Under the pieces are notes generated by a model, which ran no database searches, was not told where the DNA came from, and was given only the letters and a program-made list of their open reading frames with translations. 64,000 nt of DNA. Source: Phaeobacter sp. G2 (GTDB lineage: Bacteria; Pseudomonadota; Alphaproteobacteria; Rhodobacterales; Rhodobacteraceae). This document shows positions 27,257 to 36,676 of this stretch, piece by piece. The DNA lies in assembly GCA_025163595.1 (NCBI GenBank), contig CP104100.1:2356001-2420000 (forward strand), in the 5' to 3' direction. The position numbers were made by a program, and so were the translations under genes. Position 1 is the first letter of the stretch; each line of letters begins with the position of its first letter.

Positions 27257-28243
27257 TTGTCCTTCACCCTCGGAACCACCTCTTTGACTCCCCCTATTGC
27301 GCTGGCCCCTATGGCTGGAATCACCGATCGCCCGTTCCGCGATCTGGTGCGTTCTTTTGGTGTCGGGTTGATGGTCAGCGAGATGGTTGCCAGCCAGGAA
27401 ATGGTACAGTCCAAGCCCGGTGTGCGCGAGCGCGCTGAACTGAGCGCCGATGTGGAGAATACCTCGGTGCAACTGGCGGGGCGTGAAGCCAGCTGGATGG
27501 CAGAAGCTGCCCGCCAGGTGGCAGATCGCGGCGCGCGGATGATTGATATCAACATGGGCTGTCCGGCCAAAAAGGTGACCAGCGGCTATTCGGGCTCTGC
27601 CTTGCTGAAAACGCCGGATCACGCGCTGTCTCTGATTGAGGCGGTGGTAGAGGCGGTGGATATTCCCGTCACCCTGAAGACGCGCCTGGGATGGGATGAC
27701 AATTGCCTGAATGCGGCCTCCGTTGCTGCCCGCGCCGAACAGGCCGGGATTCAGATGGTCACCATCCATGGGCGCACCCGCTGCCAGTTTTACAAAGGTC
27801 GCGCCGACTGGGCCGCCATTCGCGCGGTTAAGGATGCGGTGACCCTGCCTGTGCTGGCCAATGGCGATATTGTCGATAGTCAGACCGCGACCGAAGCCTT
27901 GCAACGGTCCGGTGCTGATGGGGTGATGATCGGGCGCGGTATCCAGGGCAAGCCCTGGCTTTTGGCCCAGGTTGCCAGTGATCTGTGGGGCAGCGCGGCG
28001 CCGCAGGTTCCTGAAGGATATGAATTTATTCAAATGGTTTCAGCGCATTACGAGTCGATGTTGTCTTTCTATGGCCGTGACCTGGGGCTACGCGTCGCGC
28101 GCAAACACTTGGGCTGGTACATGGATCTGGCCCAGACACCGGCGCCCCTGCGGCGCGCGGTCTTGATTGAAAAAGATCCGGCAGAGGTCCTGCGCCTGTT
28201 GCCGGATGCCTTGTCCCAGCCTCAACGAGAGGGAGCAGCATGA
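27257..28243 (+). CDS. dusB: tRNA dihydrouridine synthase (DusB/NifR3)
   Basis: 328 residues from a TTG start at 27257, preceded by AAGGA 8 nt upstream. FMN-binding TIM barrel: APMAGITDRPFRDL, the catalytic-cysteine motif MGCPAKKVTSGYSGSALL, and TIHGRTRCQFYKG. The open frame extends almost 1 kb upstream only by accident, antisense to ispDF. In Rhodobacter this gene (nifR3) opens the ntrBC operon, as here, with a 4-nt overlap into ntrB. Confidence 0.93.
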   Translation: MSFTLGTTSLTPPIALAPMAGITDRPFRDLVRSFGVGLMVSEMVASQEMVQSKPGVRERAELSADVENTSVQLAGREASWMAEAARQVADRGARMIDINMGCPAKKVTSGYSGSALLKTPDHALSLIEAVVEAVDIPVTLKTRLGWDDNCLNAASVAARAEQAGIQMVTIHGRTRCQFYKGRADWAAIRAVKDAVTLPVLANGDIVDSQTATEALQRSGADGVMIGRGIQGKPWLLAQVASDLWGSAAPQVPEGYEFIQMVSAHYESMLSFYGRDLGLRVARKHLGWYMDLAQTPAPLRRAVLIEKDPAEVLRLLPDALSQPQREGAA

Positions 28244-29319
28244 TTTCGGACACCGCACTTTGGGCCTCACTACCAGTTCCCGCTTTTTTGATCGGGGGGA
28301 ATAACTGCATTCTGGATGCAAACTCTGCCGCTGAGGGGTTTTTGAACACCTCACGCCGGGGGTTGCTGAACCAGCCTGTCTGGGATCAGATCGCCATAGA
28401 TGCCCCCATTGAAGCCTCGTTTGAACGTGCCCGGACCCAGGGAACGCCGTTGTTCGTCAATGACATCGATGTGGGATCACGCAGCCGGGCACCGTTGCAA
28501 TGCGGGGTGCAGATTGCCCCGGTGCAGGGACGGCCGGGAGAGATGCTGTTGCTGCTCTCCCCGCGGGAGCTGGCGGCACGAATGACGCAGAACCATTCTG
28601 CAAAATCAGCGGCCCAATCTGCCATCGGCATGGCGGAAATGCTGGCCCATGAAATTAAAAACCCCCTTGCGGGCATCACCGGTGCAGCGCAGTTGCTGAG
28701 CATGAACCTCACCGGGGAAGATGTTGAACTTACAGATCTAATTGTCAGCGAGAGTCGCCGTATCGTTAAACTTTTGGACCAGGTGGAACAGTTTGGAAAT
28801 CTAAGCGAGCCACAGTTCAAGCCGGTCAATCTCCATGATGTTCTTGACCGGGCGCGGCGGTCGGCCCTGCTGGGGTTTGGCGCCAATATGACGATTACCG
28901 AAGACTATGATCCATCGCTGCCCCTGGCCTGGGGCGACGCGGATCAGTTGCTGCAGGTGGTGCTGAACCTGCTGAAAAACGCTTCAGAGGCGGCAGGCCC
29001 CAGCGGCGGCACCATTCGCATTCGCAGCTATTATGAGCATTCCTTCAGAATGCGCCGCAGCGATGGCACCGGCAAGCTGCTGCCTTTGCAGATCGAAGTG
29101 ATAGATGACGGCCCCGGCCTGCCAGAAGCCATCCGCGAGGATGTCTTTGATCCCTTTGTGTCGGGACGTGAGAACGGCACCGGACTGGGGCTCGCCTTGG
29201 TGAGCAAGATCATCGCTGAACACAATGGCTGGATCTCAGTTGACTCGGTGCCGGGACGCACCGTGTTCCGGCTTTCCTTGTCCCGTATACCAAAAGACGC
29301 AGAACCGCAGGAGATTTAA
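28240..29319 (+). CDS. ntrB: Nitrogen sensor histidine kinase NtrB
   Basis: 359 residues, soluble. A PAS-like N-terminal domain (about 1-105) precedes the dimerisation domain with the phosphorylated His137 in MLAHEIKNPLAG. The ATPase domain has N-box LLKNASEA, G1 DDGPGL, and G2 GTGLGLAL. NtrB phosphorylates NtrC when nitrogen is short and is controlled by PII proteins. ATG overlaps the dusB stop by 4 nt, and ntrC follows after 3 nt. Confidence 0.95.
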   Translation: MISDTALWASLPVPAFLIGGNNCILDANSAAEGFLNTSRRGLLNQPVWDQIAIDAPIEASFERARTQGTPLFVNDIDVGSRSRAPLQCGVQIAPVQGRPGEMLLLLSPRELAARMTQNHSAKSAAQSAIGMAEMLAHEIKNPLAGITGAAQLLSMNLTGEDVELTDLIVSESRRIVKLLDQVEQFGNLSEPQFKPVNLHDVLDRARRSALLGFGANMTITEDYDPSLPLAWGDADQLLQVVLNLLKNASEAAGPSGGTIRIRSYYEHSFRMRRSDGTGKLLPLQIEVIDDGPGLPEAIREDVFDPFVSGRENGTGLGLALVSKIIAEHNGWISVDSVPGRTVFRLSLSRIPKDAEPQEI

Positions 29320-29322
29320 CCC

Positions 29323-30690
29323 ATGGACGGCACCGTTCTTGTTGCAGATGACGACCGCACTATTCGTACCGTGCTGACGCAGGCGCTGACCCGGGCTGGC
29401 TGCCGGGTGCATGCCACCTCTTCGCTGACCACCCTGATGCGCTGGGTCGCCGAAGGGAAAGGCGATGTGGTGATTTCAGACGTGGTCATGCCCGATGGCA
29501 ACGGTTTGGAAATGCTGCCAAAGATCGCGCAGGACCGCCCGGGTCTGCCGGTCATTGTGATCTCGGCGCAAAATACCATCATGACCGCAATCAAGGCTGC
29601 CGAGGCAGAGGCCTATGACTACCTGCCCAAGCCCTTTGATCTGCCGGAACTGATGAAACGCACCGCCAAAGCGCTGGCGGAAACGCAAAAATCTCCCAGC
29701 AGCAGCGTCGCTGTTGAACAGGATCGCCCCGAAGATCTGCCCTTGGTGGGGCGTACCGAGGTCATGCAGGCCCTGTACCGGCTGATCGCGCGGGTGATGA
29801 ACACGGATATGCCGCTGATGATCACAGGCGAAAGCGGCACCGGAAAATCGTTGATTGCCCGCGCTGTGCATGATTTTTCAGATCGCAGAACCTTGCCATT
29901 TGTTACCGCTTCTGAAAGCGATCTGATGGCGCTGGAGGGGCCAGCCCGGCTGTTGGCCGAGGTCAAGGGCGGCACCCTGTTGATTGATGAGCTGGTTGAC
30001 CTGCCGGATGAGGCACAGGCGCGGCTGGTGCGGATGATGGATTCTCCGGGCAGTCATGCGCCGCGCATCATGGCGACCAGCCAAAAAGATCCGGCCGCTG
30101 CGATGGAATCCGGTGAGCTGCGCCAGGATTTGTATTATCGGATTTCGGGGACCGAGTTGCGGGTGCCCAGTCTGCGCGAAAGGGTCGAGGACATCGCGTT
30201 GTTGTCAGCGCATTTCTTGATCAAGGCGGAAAATGACGGGGCGCAGCACCGGCGGTTCAGCGAGGAAGCCAGCGAGATGATGCGCCATTGCGCCTGGCCC
30301 GGCAACGTCCGCCAGCTGGAAAACCTGGTGCGGCGGCTGGCTTTGACGGCGCGCAGCGAGGAGATCTCTCGGTCAGAGGTTGCGGCGGCTTTGGGTCCGC
30401 AAACTGAGGCAGGGCCGATCATCGGTGGAACCGTCAACGAAAAGCTTGCAGATTCGGTTGCCCGCCATCTGCAGCGCTATTTTGATCTGCATGGGGATAT
30501 CTTGCCGCCTCCCGGGCTCTATGCACGAATCCTGCGGGAGGTAGAGGCGCCGTTGATCGAAATTGCGCTCACCGCCACTGGGGGAAATCAGGCAAAATGC
30601 GCTGAGCTTTTGGGCATCAACCGCAATACGTTGCGAAAGAAAATCACTGATTTGGATATTGAGGTGACACGTCGGCGCAAACTGATGTAA
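29323..30690 (+). CDS. ntrC: Nitrogen response regulator NtrC, lacking the GAFTGA loop
   Basis: 455 residues. The receiver domain has Asp53 (ISDVVMPDG) and K103. The AAA+ domain has Walker A GESGTGKS (169-176), Walker B TLLIDEL (218-224) and an arginine-finger region RQDLYYR, and the C-terminal Fis-like helix-turn-helix ends [19 protein letters not shown]. The stretch 198-217, where sigma-54 activators carry GAFTGA and its flanks, is shortened to about 19 residues with no such motif, and the second pore loop is shortened too. Rhodobacter capsulatus NtrC has the same deletion and activates sigma-70 RNA polymerase instead, so this NtrC likely does likewise. Confidence 0.95.
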   Translation: MDGTVLVADDDRTIRTVLTQALTRAGCRVHATSSLTTLMRWVAEGKGDVVISDVVMPDGNGLEMLPKIAQDRPGLPVIVISAQNTIMTAIKAAEAEAYDYLPKPFDLPELMKRTAKALAETQKSPSSSVAVEQDRPEDLPLVGRTEVMQALYRLIARVMNTDMPLMITGESGTGKSLIARAVHDFSDRRTLPFVTASESDLMALEGPARLLAEVKGGTLLIDELVDLPDEAQARLVRMMDSPGSHAPRIMATSQKDPAAAMESGELRQDLYYRISGTELRVPSLRERVEDIALLSAHFLIKAENDGAQHRRFSEEASEMMRHCAWPGNVRQLENLVRRLALTARSEEISRSEVAAALGPQTEAGPIIGGTVNEKLADSVARHLQRYFDLHGDILPPPGLYARILREVEAPLIEIALTATGGNQAKCAELLGINRNTLRKKITDLDIEVTRRRKLM

Positions 30691-30700
30691 TATCGCCACA

Positions 30701-30752
30701 TAGCTGTGGTAGCTGCTGCTTTATACTGGTAGCTACCGCGATATATGGCGGT
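30701..30752. promoter_or_regulatory. Inverted repeats between ntrC and ntrY
   Basis: The 99-bp gap holds a 10-bp perfect palindrome GGTAGCTACC (30728-30737), repeats of TAGCT (30701, 30710, 30730) and an ACCGC/GCGGT inverted repeat (30735-30752). These may form a binding site for NtrC, NtrX or another regulator; I cannot tell which. Confidence 0.4.
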
Positions 30753-30789
30753 TGGCCGGTGTGGTCATACATCAGAATGAGGGTATCGC

Positions 30790-33072
30790 GTGGCTCAAAA
30801 GTCACAATTCCGGATTGGGCAAGGCCCATTTATGGCCATGGACCATTGGCGCAAAACGCGTCAGGCCCGCAATATCGGTACCCTCGGATTGGTGGTGCTT
30901 GGCCCGCTTCTGGCGCTGCTGACCTTTCTGATTTTTGGCCCACTGGGTCATGGTGCCTCGTCCAAGCCGCTGCGTCTGATTCTGCTGGCGGATATGGTCT
31001 ATGTCATGGCGATCGCCGTCCTGGTTCTGACCCAGATTGCGCGGTTGTTTGCGGCGCGGCGCTCCAAGTCGGCGGGATCCCGCCTGCATTTGCGTCTGAT
31101 TGGCGCCTTTGGCTTCCTGGCGCTAGGGCCGACCGTGATCGTTGCGGTGTTTGCAGTGCTGACGGTGAATGTCGGGCTGGAGGGGTGGTTTTCGCAACGG
31201 GTGCGCCAGGTGATTGGCAGCTCACTCTCCGCCGCAGAGGCCTACCAGGAAGAACAGCGGCGCGATATCACCGCCGATGGCGAGGCTCTGGCGCGGTTTC
31301 TCGATCAAAGCCGCAGCCGCAGCTACTATATCAATGATGCGGAGCTACGCCAGGTTCTGACCCAGGGACAATTGCAGATCCAGCGCGGGCTCCGCGAGGC
31401 CTATGTCATTGATGGCACTGGGCGTATTCGTGCGCGGGGCGAGCGCTCCTATGAGTTTGATTTTGAGCGCCCCAGCAGCGAGGATATTGCCAGGGCCAGC
31501 TCTGAGGGGCTGAGTATTATCCAGGATTGGGACAACAATGAGTTTCGCGCCCTGGTGCGGCTCAATGCCTTTGTTGACCGGTTTTTGTACATTAGCCGCG
31601 ACGTTGACGGTGCGCTGTTGAACCTGCTGGACGAAACCAAAGAAACCGCGTTGCTGTATCAGCAGCTTGAGAAAGAACGTGGTCGGGTTCTGTTTGAATT
31701 TGGCCTTATGTATATCGGCTTTGCGCTGATCCTGATCCTGGCGGCCATGTGGCTGGGAATTTGGTTTGCTGAACGGCTGTCACGCCCTGTTGGGCGGTTG
31801 ACGGTTGCGGCCCAGCGGGTTGGCGGTGGCGACTTGAATGTGCGGGTTCCCGAAGAAGATGGTGGCGACGAGATTTCTCAGCTGGGGCATTATTTCAACC
31901 AAATGACCCACGAGCTGCGGGCGCAGCGCGCGACCCTGTTGGAAAACACCAATCAGATCGAGCGGCGGCGACGGTTGTTTGACTCGGTGCTGTCTTCGGT
32001 TACCTCTGGGGTTGTTGGCCTGGACCATGAGGGCAAGATCACCTTTGTGAACCGCTCTGCTGAGCGGCTGCTGGATTGGCACGAGGATCAGCAATCCCTG
32101 GCGCTGTCAGTGGCGATTCCGGAATTTGGCCCGCTCTTTCAAACCTTGGTCGCCAGCGGCGGAGAGGCAGAGCAAGGCGAAATCAAAGTGACCCGTCAGG
32201 GGCAGTTGGAAAACCTGCTGGTGCGGATGTCACGGCGGCGCGGCGATGATGGCAAGCTCGAAGGCTATGTGTTGGCATTTGATGACGTGACCGATCTGGT
32301 CAGTGCGCAACGGATGGCGGCCTGGGGCGATGTGGCCCGACGGATCGCCCATGAGATCAAGAACCCGCTGACGCCGATTCAGCTCAGCGCTGAGCGGATC
32401 AAGCGGAAGTTTGCCCCGATGCTGGGCGAGGAGAACAGTGACAAGTTGCAGTCCATGACCGATGTGATTGTGCGCCAAACCAATGATTTGCGTCGCATCG
32501 TTAATGAGTTTTCCAAATTTGCCCGGATGCCGGAACCAGAACGCCGCGAAGAAGATCTGGTGAGCCTGGTCCGCGATGCCGTGACCCTGCAACAGACCGG
32601 TCAGCCGGATGTCTCCATCTCGGCGCAGCTTCCAGATCAGCCGCTTTGGGCGGATCTGGATTCCACCATGATTGGCCAGGCCCTGACCAATCTGATCAAG
32701 AACGCTGGTGAGGCGATTGAGACGCTTCGCAAAAAGAAACCCGATACCCAGGTGAAGCCACAGATCCACATCGCGCTTCATGTGGCGCCAATCGGGGGCT
32801 ATGAACTCACCATTGCCGACAATGGCATTGGTCTGCCTGAGGATCGTGCACGGTTGTTTGAACCCTATGTGACCACCCGCAACGAGGGCACCGGGCTGGG
32901 GCTTCCGATTGTGAAAAAGATTATCGAGGAACATGGCGGTGCGCTCTCGCTAGAGGATGCGCCGATTTTTGAAGGGCACCAGCATGCTGGTGCCATGGCA
33001 GTGATACGTCTGCCCGCAGCTGCCAGCGCGGAGCAGGTGAACCGGAATACAGTGAAAGCAGGTCTGACATGA
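30790..33072 (+). CDS. ntrY: Membrane sensor histidine kinase NtrY
   Basis: 760 residues from GTG 30790 with GAGGG upstream. Three N-terminal membrane helices up to about residue 130, a periplasmic sensor region (about 135-300), a fourth helix (MYIGFALILILAAMWLGIW) and a HAMP linker. A PAS domain (about 395-495) precedes His521 in RRIAHEIKNPLTP and the ATPase domain (DNGIGLP, GTGLGLPIVKK). It signals to NtrX, affecting nitrogen, redox and envelope functions. It overlaps ntrX by 4 nt. Confidence 0.95.
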   Translation: MAQKSQFRIGQGPFMAMDHWRKTRQARNIGTLGLVVLGPLLALLTFLIFGPLGHGASSKPLRLILLADMVYVMAIAVLVLTQIARLFAARRSKSAGSRLHLRLIGAFGFLALGPTVIVAVFAVLTVNVGLEGWFSQRVRQVIGSSLSAAEAYQEEQRRDITADGEALARFLDQSRSRSYYINDAELRQVLTQGQLQIQRGLREAYVIDGTGRIRARGERSYEFDFERPSSEDIARASSEGLSIIQDWDNNEFRALVRLNAFVDRFLYISRDVDGALLNLLDETKETALLYQQLEKERGRVLFEFGLMYIGFALILILAAMWLGIWFAERLSRPVGRLTVAAQRVGGGDLNVRVPEEDGGDEISQLGHYFNQMTHELRAQRATLLENTNQIERRRRLFDSVLSSVTSGVVGLDHEGKITFVNRSAERLLDWHEDQQSLALSVAIPEFGPLFQTLVASGGEAEQGEIKVTRQGQLENLLVRMSRRRGDDGKLEGYVLAFDDVTDLVSAQRMAAWGDVARRIAHEIKNPLTPIQLSAERIKRKFAPMLGEENSDKLQSMTDVIVRQTNDLRRIVNEFSKFARMPEPERREEDLVSLVRDAVTLQQTGQPDVSISAQLPDQPLWADLDSTMIGQALTNLIKNAGEAIETLRKKKPDTQVKPQIHIALHVAPIGGYELTIADNGIGLPEDRARLFEPYVTTRNEGTGLGLPIVKKIIEEHGGALSLEDAPIFEGHQHAGAMAVIRLPAAASAEQVNRNTVKAGLT

Positions 33073-34478
33073 GTGACATTTTGATTGTTGATGATGAACG
33101 TGACATTCGCGAGTTGATTTCCGACATCCTGGAGGATGAAGGATATGCAACCCGCAAGGCTGGCAACTCCGAGGACTGTATGGTGGAGCTCAACCAAGAG
33201 CTGCCCGCGTTGTTGATCCTTGATATCTGGCTCAAGGACAGTCAGATGGATGGCATCGACATTCTCAAAACGGTGAAACGCGACAATCCCGAAGTCCCGG
33301 TGGTGATTATTTCAGGCCATGGCAATATCGAAATCGCCGTGGCGGCGATCAAACAGGGCGCCTATGACTTTATTGAAAAGCCCTTCAATATTGATCAGCT
33401 GATGGTGGTCATCCGCCGTGCGATGGAGGCTTCGCAGCTGCGCCGGGAAAACACCGATCTGCGGCGCAAGGAAACCGGCGGGTCTGAAATGGTCGGTTCC
33501 TCGGCGTCTTTCCGTGCGCTGGTTGGCCAGCTGGACAAGGTCACCAAATCCAATGGCCGGGTCATGCTCAGCGGGCCGGCAGGCAGCGGCAAAGAGATCG
33601 CCGCGCGCTATATTCACATGAATTCAGCGCGCGCCTCTGCGCCCTTTGTCACGGTGAGCTGTGCGGGGATTGAGCCTGACCGGATGGAAGAAGTGCTGTT
33701 TGGCCGCGAAACCTCGGAACGGGGGGTTGAGCCCGGGCTGCTGGAGCAGGCCCATGGCGGCGTGATCTTCTTTGATGAGGTGGCGGATATGCCGCTGGGC
33801 ACGCAGTCAAAGATCCTGCGCGTTTTGGTGGATCAACAATTCCAACGGGTTGGAGGCAATGACAAGGTGCGGGTTGATCTGCGCGTCATCTCCTCCACCA
33901 ACAAGGACCTCGAGGCGGAAATCAATGCGGACCGGTTTCGCCAGGAGCTGTATCACCGCTTGAACGTGGTGCCGATCAATGTGCCGTCCCTGGCGGATCG
34001 GCGCGAGGATATCCCGCAGCTGGCGGAGTATTTTATCGCTCAATTCAATGAAAGCCAGGGGTTGCCGCTGCGCGCCCTGGCGGATGAAGCGGTGGCGCTG
34101 ATGCAGACCATGACCTGGCCCGGCAACGTGCGCCAGTTGAAAAACATGGTGGAGCGGGTGCTGATCCTTGGCGACGGCACCGGACCAATTGAGGCAAAGG
34201 ATCTGCCGCGCGAAGAGGAAAAAGTGGTGGAAGAGGGGCGGGTGGTTTTGTCCGGCGCCCTGGCAACCCTGCCACTGCGCGAAGCCCGCGAGGCCTTTGA
34301 GCGGGAATACCTGCTGACCCAGATCAACCGCTTTGGCGGTAATATCAGCCGCACCGCCTCCTTTGTTGGGATGGAACGGTCTGCTTTGCACCGCAAGCTG
34401 AAATCCCTGGGGGTTGTCACCTCCAACAAGACCGGCGCGCGCATCGCCCATGTCGAAAAAGAAGAGGACATGGTCTAA
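33069..34478 (+). CDS. ntrX: Response regulator NtrX
   Basis: 469 residues. Receiver with Asp52 (LLILDIWL), an AAA+ central domain (GPAGSGKE, GGVIFFDEVADMP, RVGGNDKVRVDLR), and a Fis-type helix-turn-helix at the end (GGNISRTASFVGMERSALHRK). GAFTGA is absent: the stretch is EEVLFGRETSERGVEPGLLEQ. Walker A also ends KE rather than the usual KS/KT. This matches NtrX proteins of alphaproteobacteria, which do not depend on sigma-54. Translationally coupled to ntrY. Confidence 0.95.
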   Translation: MSDILIVDDERDIRELISDILEDEGYATRKAGNSEDCMVELNQELPALLILDIWLKDSQMDGIDILKTVKRDNPEVPVVIISGHGNIEIAVAAIKQGAYDFIEKPFNIDQLMVVIRRAMEASQLRRENTDLRRKETGGSEMVGSSASFRALVGQLDKVTKSNGRVMLSGPAGSGKEIAARYIHMNSARASAPFVTVSCAGIEPDRMEEVLFGRETSERGVEPGLLEQAHGGVIFFDEVADMPLGTQSKILRVLVDQQFQRVGGNDKVRVDLRVISSTNKDLEAEINADRFRQELYHRLNVVPINVPSLADRREDIPQLAEYFIAQFNESQGLPLRALADEAVALMQTMTWPGNVRQLKNMVERVLILGDGTGPIEAKDLPREEEKVVEEGRVVLSGALATLPLREAREAFEREYLLTQINRFGGNISRTASFVGMERSALHRKLKSLGVVTSNKTGARIAHVEKEEDMV

Positions 34479-34531
34479 GGCCTCAGCCCCCTTGCCGTTG
34501 GCGGCTGGTGCCCGGATGCTGCTGTGCCGGC

Positions 34532-34590
34532 CTGCCTTGACCTGGACTGCCTTGACCTGGACTGGCCTGATCGAAAAGGGTCAGGTCAAG
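34532..34590. repeat. Tandem 15-bp repeat with nearby inverted copy after ntrX
   Basis: CTGCCTTGACCTGGA is repeated exactly at 34532-34546 and 34547-34561. A reverse-complement core CAGGTCAAG lies at 34582-34590, so either copy can pair with it. It lies in the 235-bp gap downstream of ntrX. No T-run follows, so it is not a clear terminator. Confidence 0.6.
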
Positions 34591-34713
34591 ACGGGTGAGG
34601 CCGAAACAAACTGGGCAACGGTTCTGCCCTTTGCCCCCCGAAAAGCGCCCTAGTCCCACCGGGCGGACGCGCCGTTCTTATGTTAAATGTGCCTTGCGAT
34701 CCGGCGCTGGGGC

Positions 34714-35196
34714 TTAAAGTGGCGGCAAAATAACGGTGATGCCGGTGCTTTGCTGTACCGCGCAGGCCTCTGTCGACAGGCCTTCGGTGGGATGACTGCC
34801 GCTTGGCACGGATTGCAGCTGGGTGATTTGTTCTTTTGTGCAGCGTGGCAATTCCAGGCGCTGATAGCCTTTTTGAGCCATGCAGCGTTGTACGAGCTGG
34901 CTGCGCAGGCCTTGGTTCACATCCACAGTATAGGTGCCGCCATCGACCCAGTAGCCGGGGCCAGTCCAACAGCCGTTTGCGTTGCAATACTGCCGCCCCG
35001 GATAATAGACTGGTGGGCGTTGGCGGATCTGATTGGCCACAGGTGCATCTTTCAGGGCCGTGACGTTGCAAGTCAGCGTATCGCTGTTGGTTCGGGTCTG
35101 ATCGCTGCCTGCGTTATAATACACCGGCAGCGGGCCGCAGGCGGCAACTCCAAGCAAGACAACAGAAAATGCACTGGCTAGACGAATATTGGACAT
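34714..35196 (-). CDS. Predicted lipoprotein between ntrX and trkA
   Basis: 160 residues. The N-terminus MSNIRLASAFSVVLLGVAAC is a lipoprotein signal with Cys20 as the likely lipid site. The mature part has six further cysteines (TLTCNVT, QYCNANGCWTG, QRCMAQ, LPRC, TEAC) and tyrosine/proline-rich stretches (RPPVYYPGRQY). I do not recognise a family. ATG 35196 has no clear Shine-Dalgarno, but the signal peptide begins there. It is antisense in orientation to the ntrX and trkA genes on either side and so has its own promoter. Confidence 0.75.
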   Translation of the reverse strand: MSNIRLASAFSVVLLGVAACGPLPVYYNAGSDQTRTNSDTLTCNVTALKDAPVANQIRQRPPVYYPGRQYCNANGCWTGPGYWVDGGTYTVDVNQGLRSQLVQRCMAQKGYQRLELPRCTKEQITQLQSVPSGSHPTEGLSTEACAVQQSTGITVILPPL

Positions 35197-35298
35197 GGAG
35201 TAAAACTGCCGTATCTGAGCAGAAGTTACAATTGATTTGACCCCCCCGATGGCTTCTGGCATTCAAAACTGGCGAAATGGCGCCCAAGGGACAGTGGC

Positions 35299-36675
35299 AT
35301 GAAAGTTATTATCTGTGGCGCAGGTCAGGTTGGTTGGCAGATTGCCCGCCACCTCTCTGCGGAACAAAACGATGTCACCGTTGTCGACAATAACCCGGAG
35401 CTGGTGCGCCGGGCCACTGATACGCTGGATGTGCAGGGTGTGGCTGGCTTTGCCTCTTACCCGGATGTGTTGGACCGGGCAGGGGCCCGGGACGCTGACA
35501 TGATTATCGCGGCCACCCATTCCGATGAGGTCAATATGGTCACCTGCCAGGTGGCCCATTCGGTGTTTTCTATCCAGCGCAAAATAGCGCGGCTGCGGGC
35601 GCGCAGCTATCTGACCGCGATCTATTCGGATCTGTATCGCCGCGAACATCTGCCGATTGATGTGGTGATCAGCCCGGAACGGGAAGTGGCCGCTGCGGCG
35701 ATGCAGCGGCTTCAGGCTCCGGCGGCCTTTGATACCGAGATTTTTATGGAGGGCGGCGCGCAGCTGCTTGGCATTCAGATCGACGAAGACTGCCCGGTGG
35801 TGAATACGCCGCTGCGCCAGCTCTCCGATCTGTTCTCGACCCTGCGGGCCATCGTTGTTGGTGTGCGCCGCGACGGCACGCTGTTTGCGCCGGAGCCGGG
35901 GGATCAGCTGTTTGTTGGCGATAGCTGCTATGTGTTTTCCCATGCAGAAGATGTTGACCGTACCATCGAAGTCTTTGGCAAGGTTGAGAAACGCCAGGAT
36001 CGGGTGGTGATTGTTGGCGGCGGCAATGTGGGCCTTGAGGTGGCCAAGGCACTGGAAAGTGGCACCAGCCGCATTCGCGCCAAAATGATCGAGAAAAGCC
36101 GCAAATGTGCCGAACATGCCGCCGAGGCACTGGAGCGGACGATCGTGCTGAACGGCGATGGTTTGGACCGCTCATTGATGATCGAGGCGGGCATTGACCG
36201 TGCGGATGCCATGCTGGCCGTCACCGACGATGACAAGACCAATATGCTGGCCGCAGTGCGGGCCAAGGCCGAGGGCTGTCCTTTTGTGATTGCGCTGATC
36301 AACGACCCCACGCTGTTACCGCTGCTCACACCACTGGGCATTGATGCTTTCATCAATCCGCGCGCCACCACGGTGAGCTCGATCCTGCGCCATATTCGCT
36401 ACGGCCGGGTGCGTCAGGTCTATAGCATTGGGGATGCGGAGGCCGAAGTCATCGAGGCAGAGGTGATGGGCACCTCGCCCATGGCCGGCAAGGCCATTCG
36501 CGAAATTGATTTTCCCGAGGGTGTTTTGGTGGGCGCCGTGCGCAAAGGCGGCGAGGTGCTGCGCCCGACTGGCGGGCTGAAGATCGAAACCGGCGATGTG
36601 ATCGCTCTCTTTGCCATGGCGGATGATGTGCCCGAAGTGGAGCGTCTGATGCAGGTCTCCATCGACTACTTCTAG
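35299..36675 (+). CDS. trkA: Potassium uptake regulatory protein TrkA
   Basis: 458 residues in two repeats of RCK N-domain plus C-domain. Each N-domain has a nucleotide-binding glycine motif (CGAGQVGWQIA at the start and VGGGNVGLEVA at about 236). TrkA binds NAD(H)/ATP and gates the TrkH channel at the inner membrane. It is followed by trkH after 1 nt, and the pair sits directly downstream of ntrYX as in many alphaproteobacteria. Confidence 0.95.
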   Translation: MKVIICGAGQVGWQIARHLSAEQNDVTVVDNNPELVRRATDTLDVQGVAGFASYPDVLDRAGARDADMIIAATHSDEVNMVTCQVAHSVFSIQRKIARLRARSYLTAIYSDLYRREHLPIDVVISPEREVAAAAMQRLQAPAAFDTEIFMEGGAQLLGIQIDEDCPVVNTPLRQLSDLFSTLRAIVVGVRRDGTLFAPEPGDQLFVGDSCYVFSHAEDVDRTIEVFGKVEKRQDRVVIVGGGNVGLEVAKALESGTSRIRAKMIEKSRKCAEHAAEALERTIVLNGDGLDRSLMIEAGIDRADAMLAVTDDDKTNMLAAVRAKAEGCPFVIALINDPTLLPLLTPLGIDAFINPRATTVSSILRHIRYGRVRQVYSIGDAEAEVIEAEVMGTSPMAGKAIREIDFPEGVLVGAVRKGGEVLRPTGGLKIETGDVIALFAMADDVPEVERLMQVSIDYF

Positions 36676-36676
36676 G

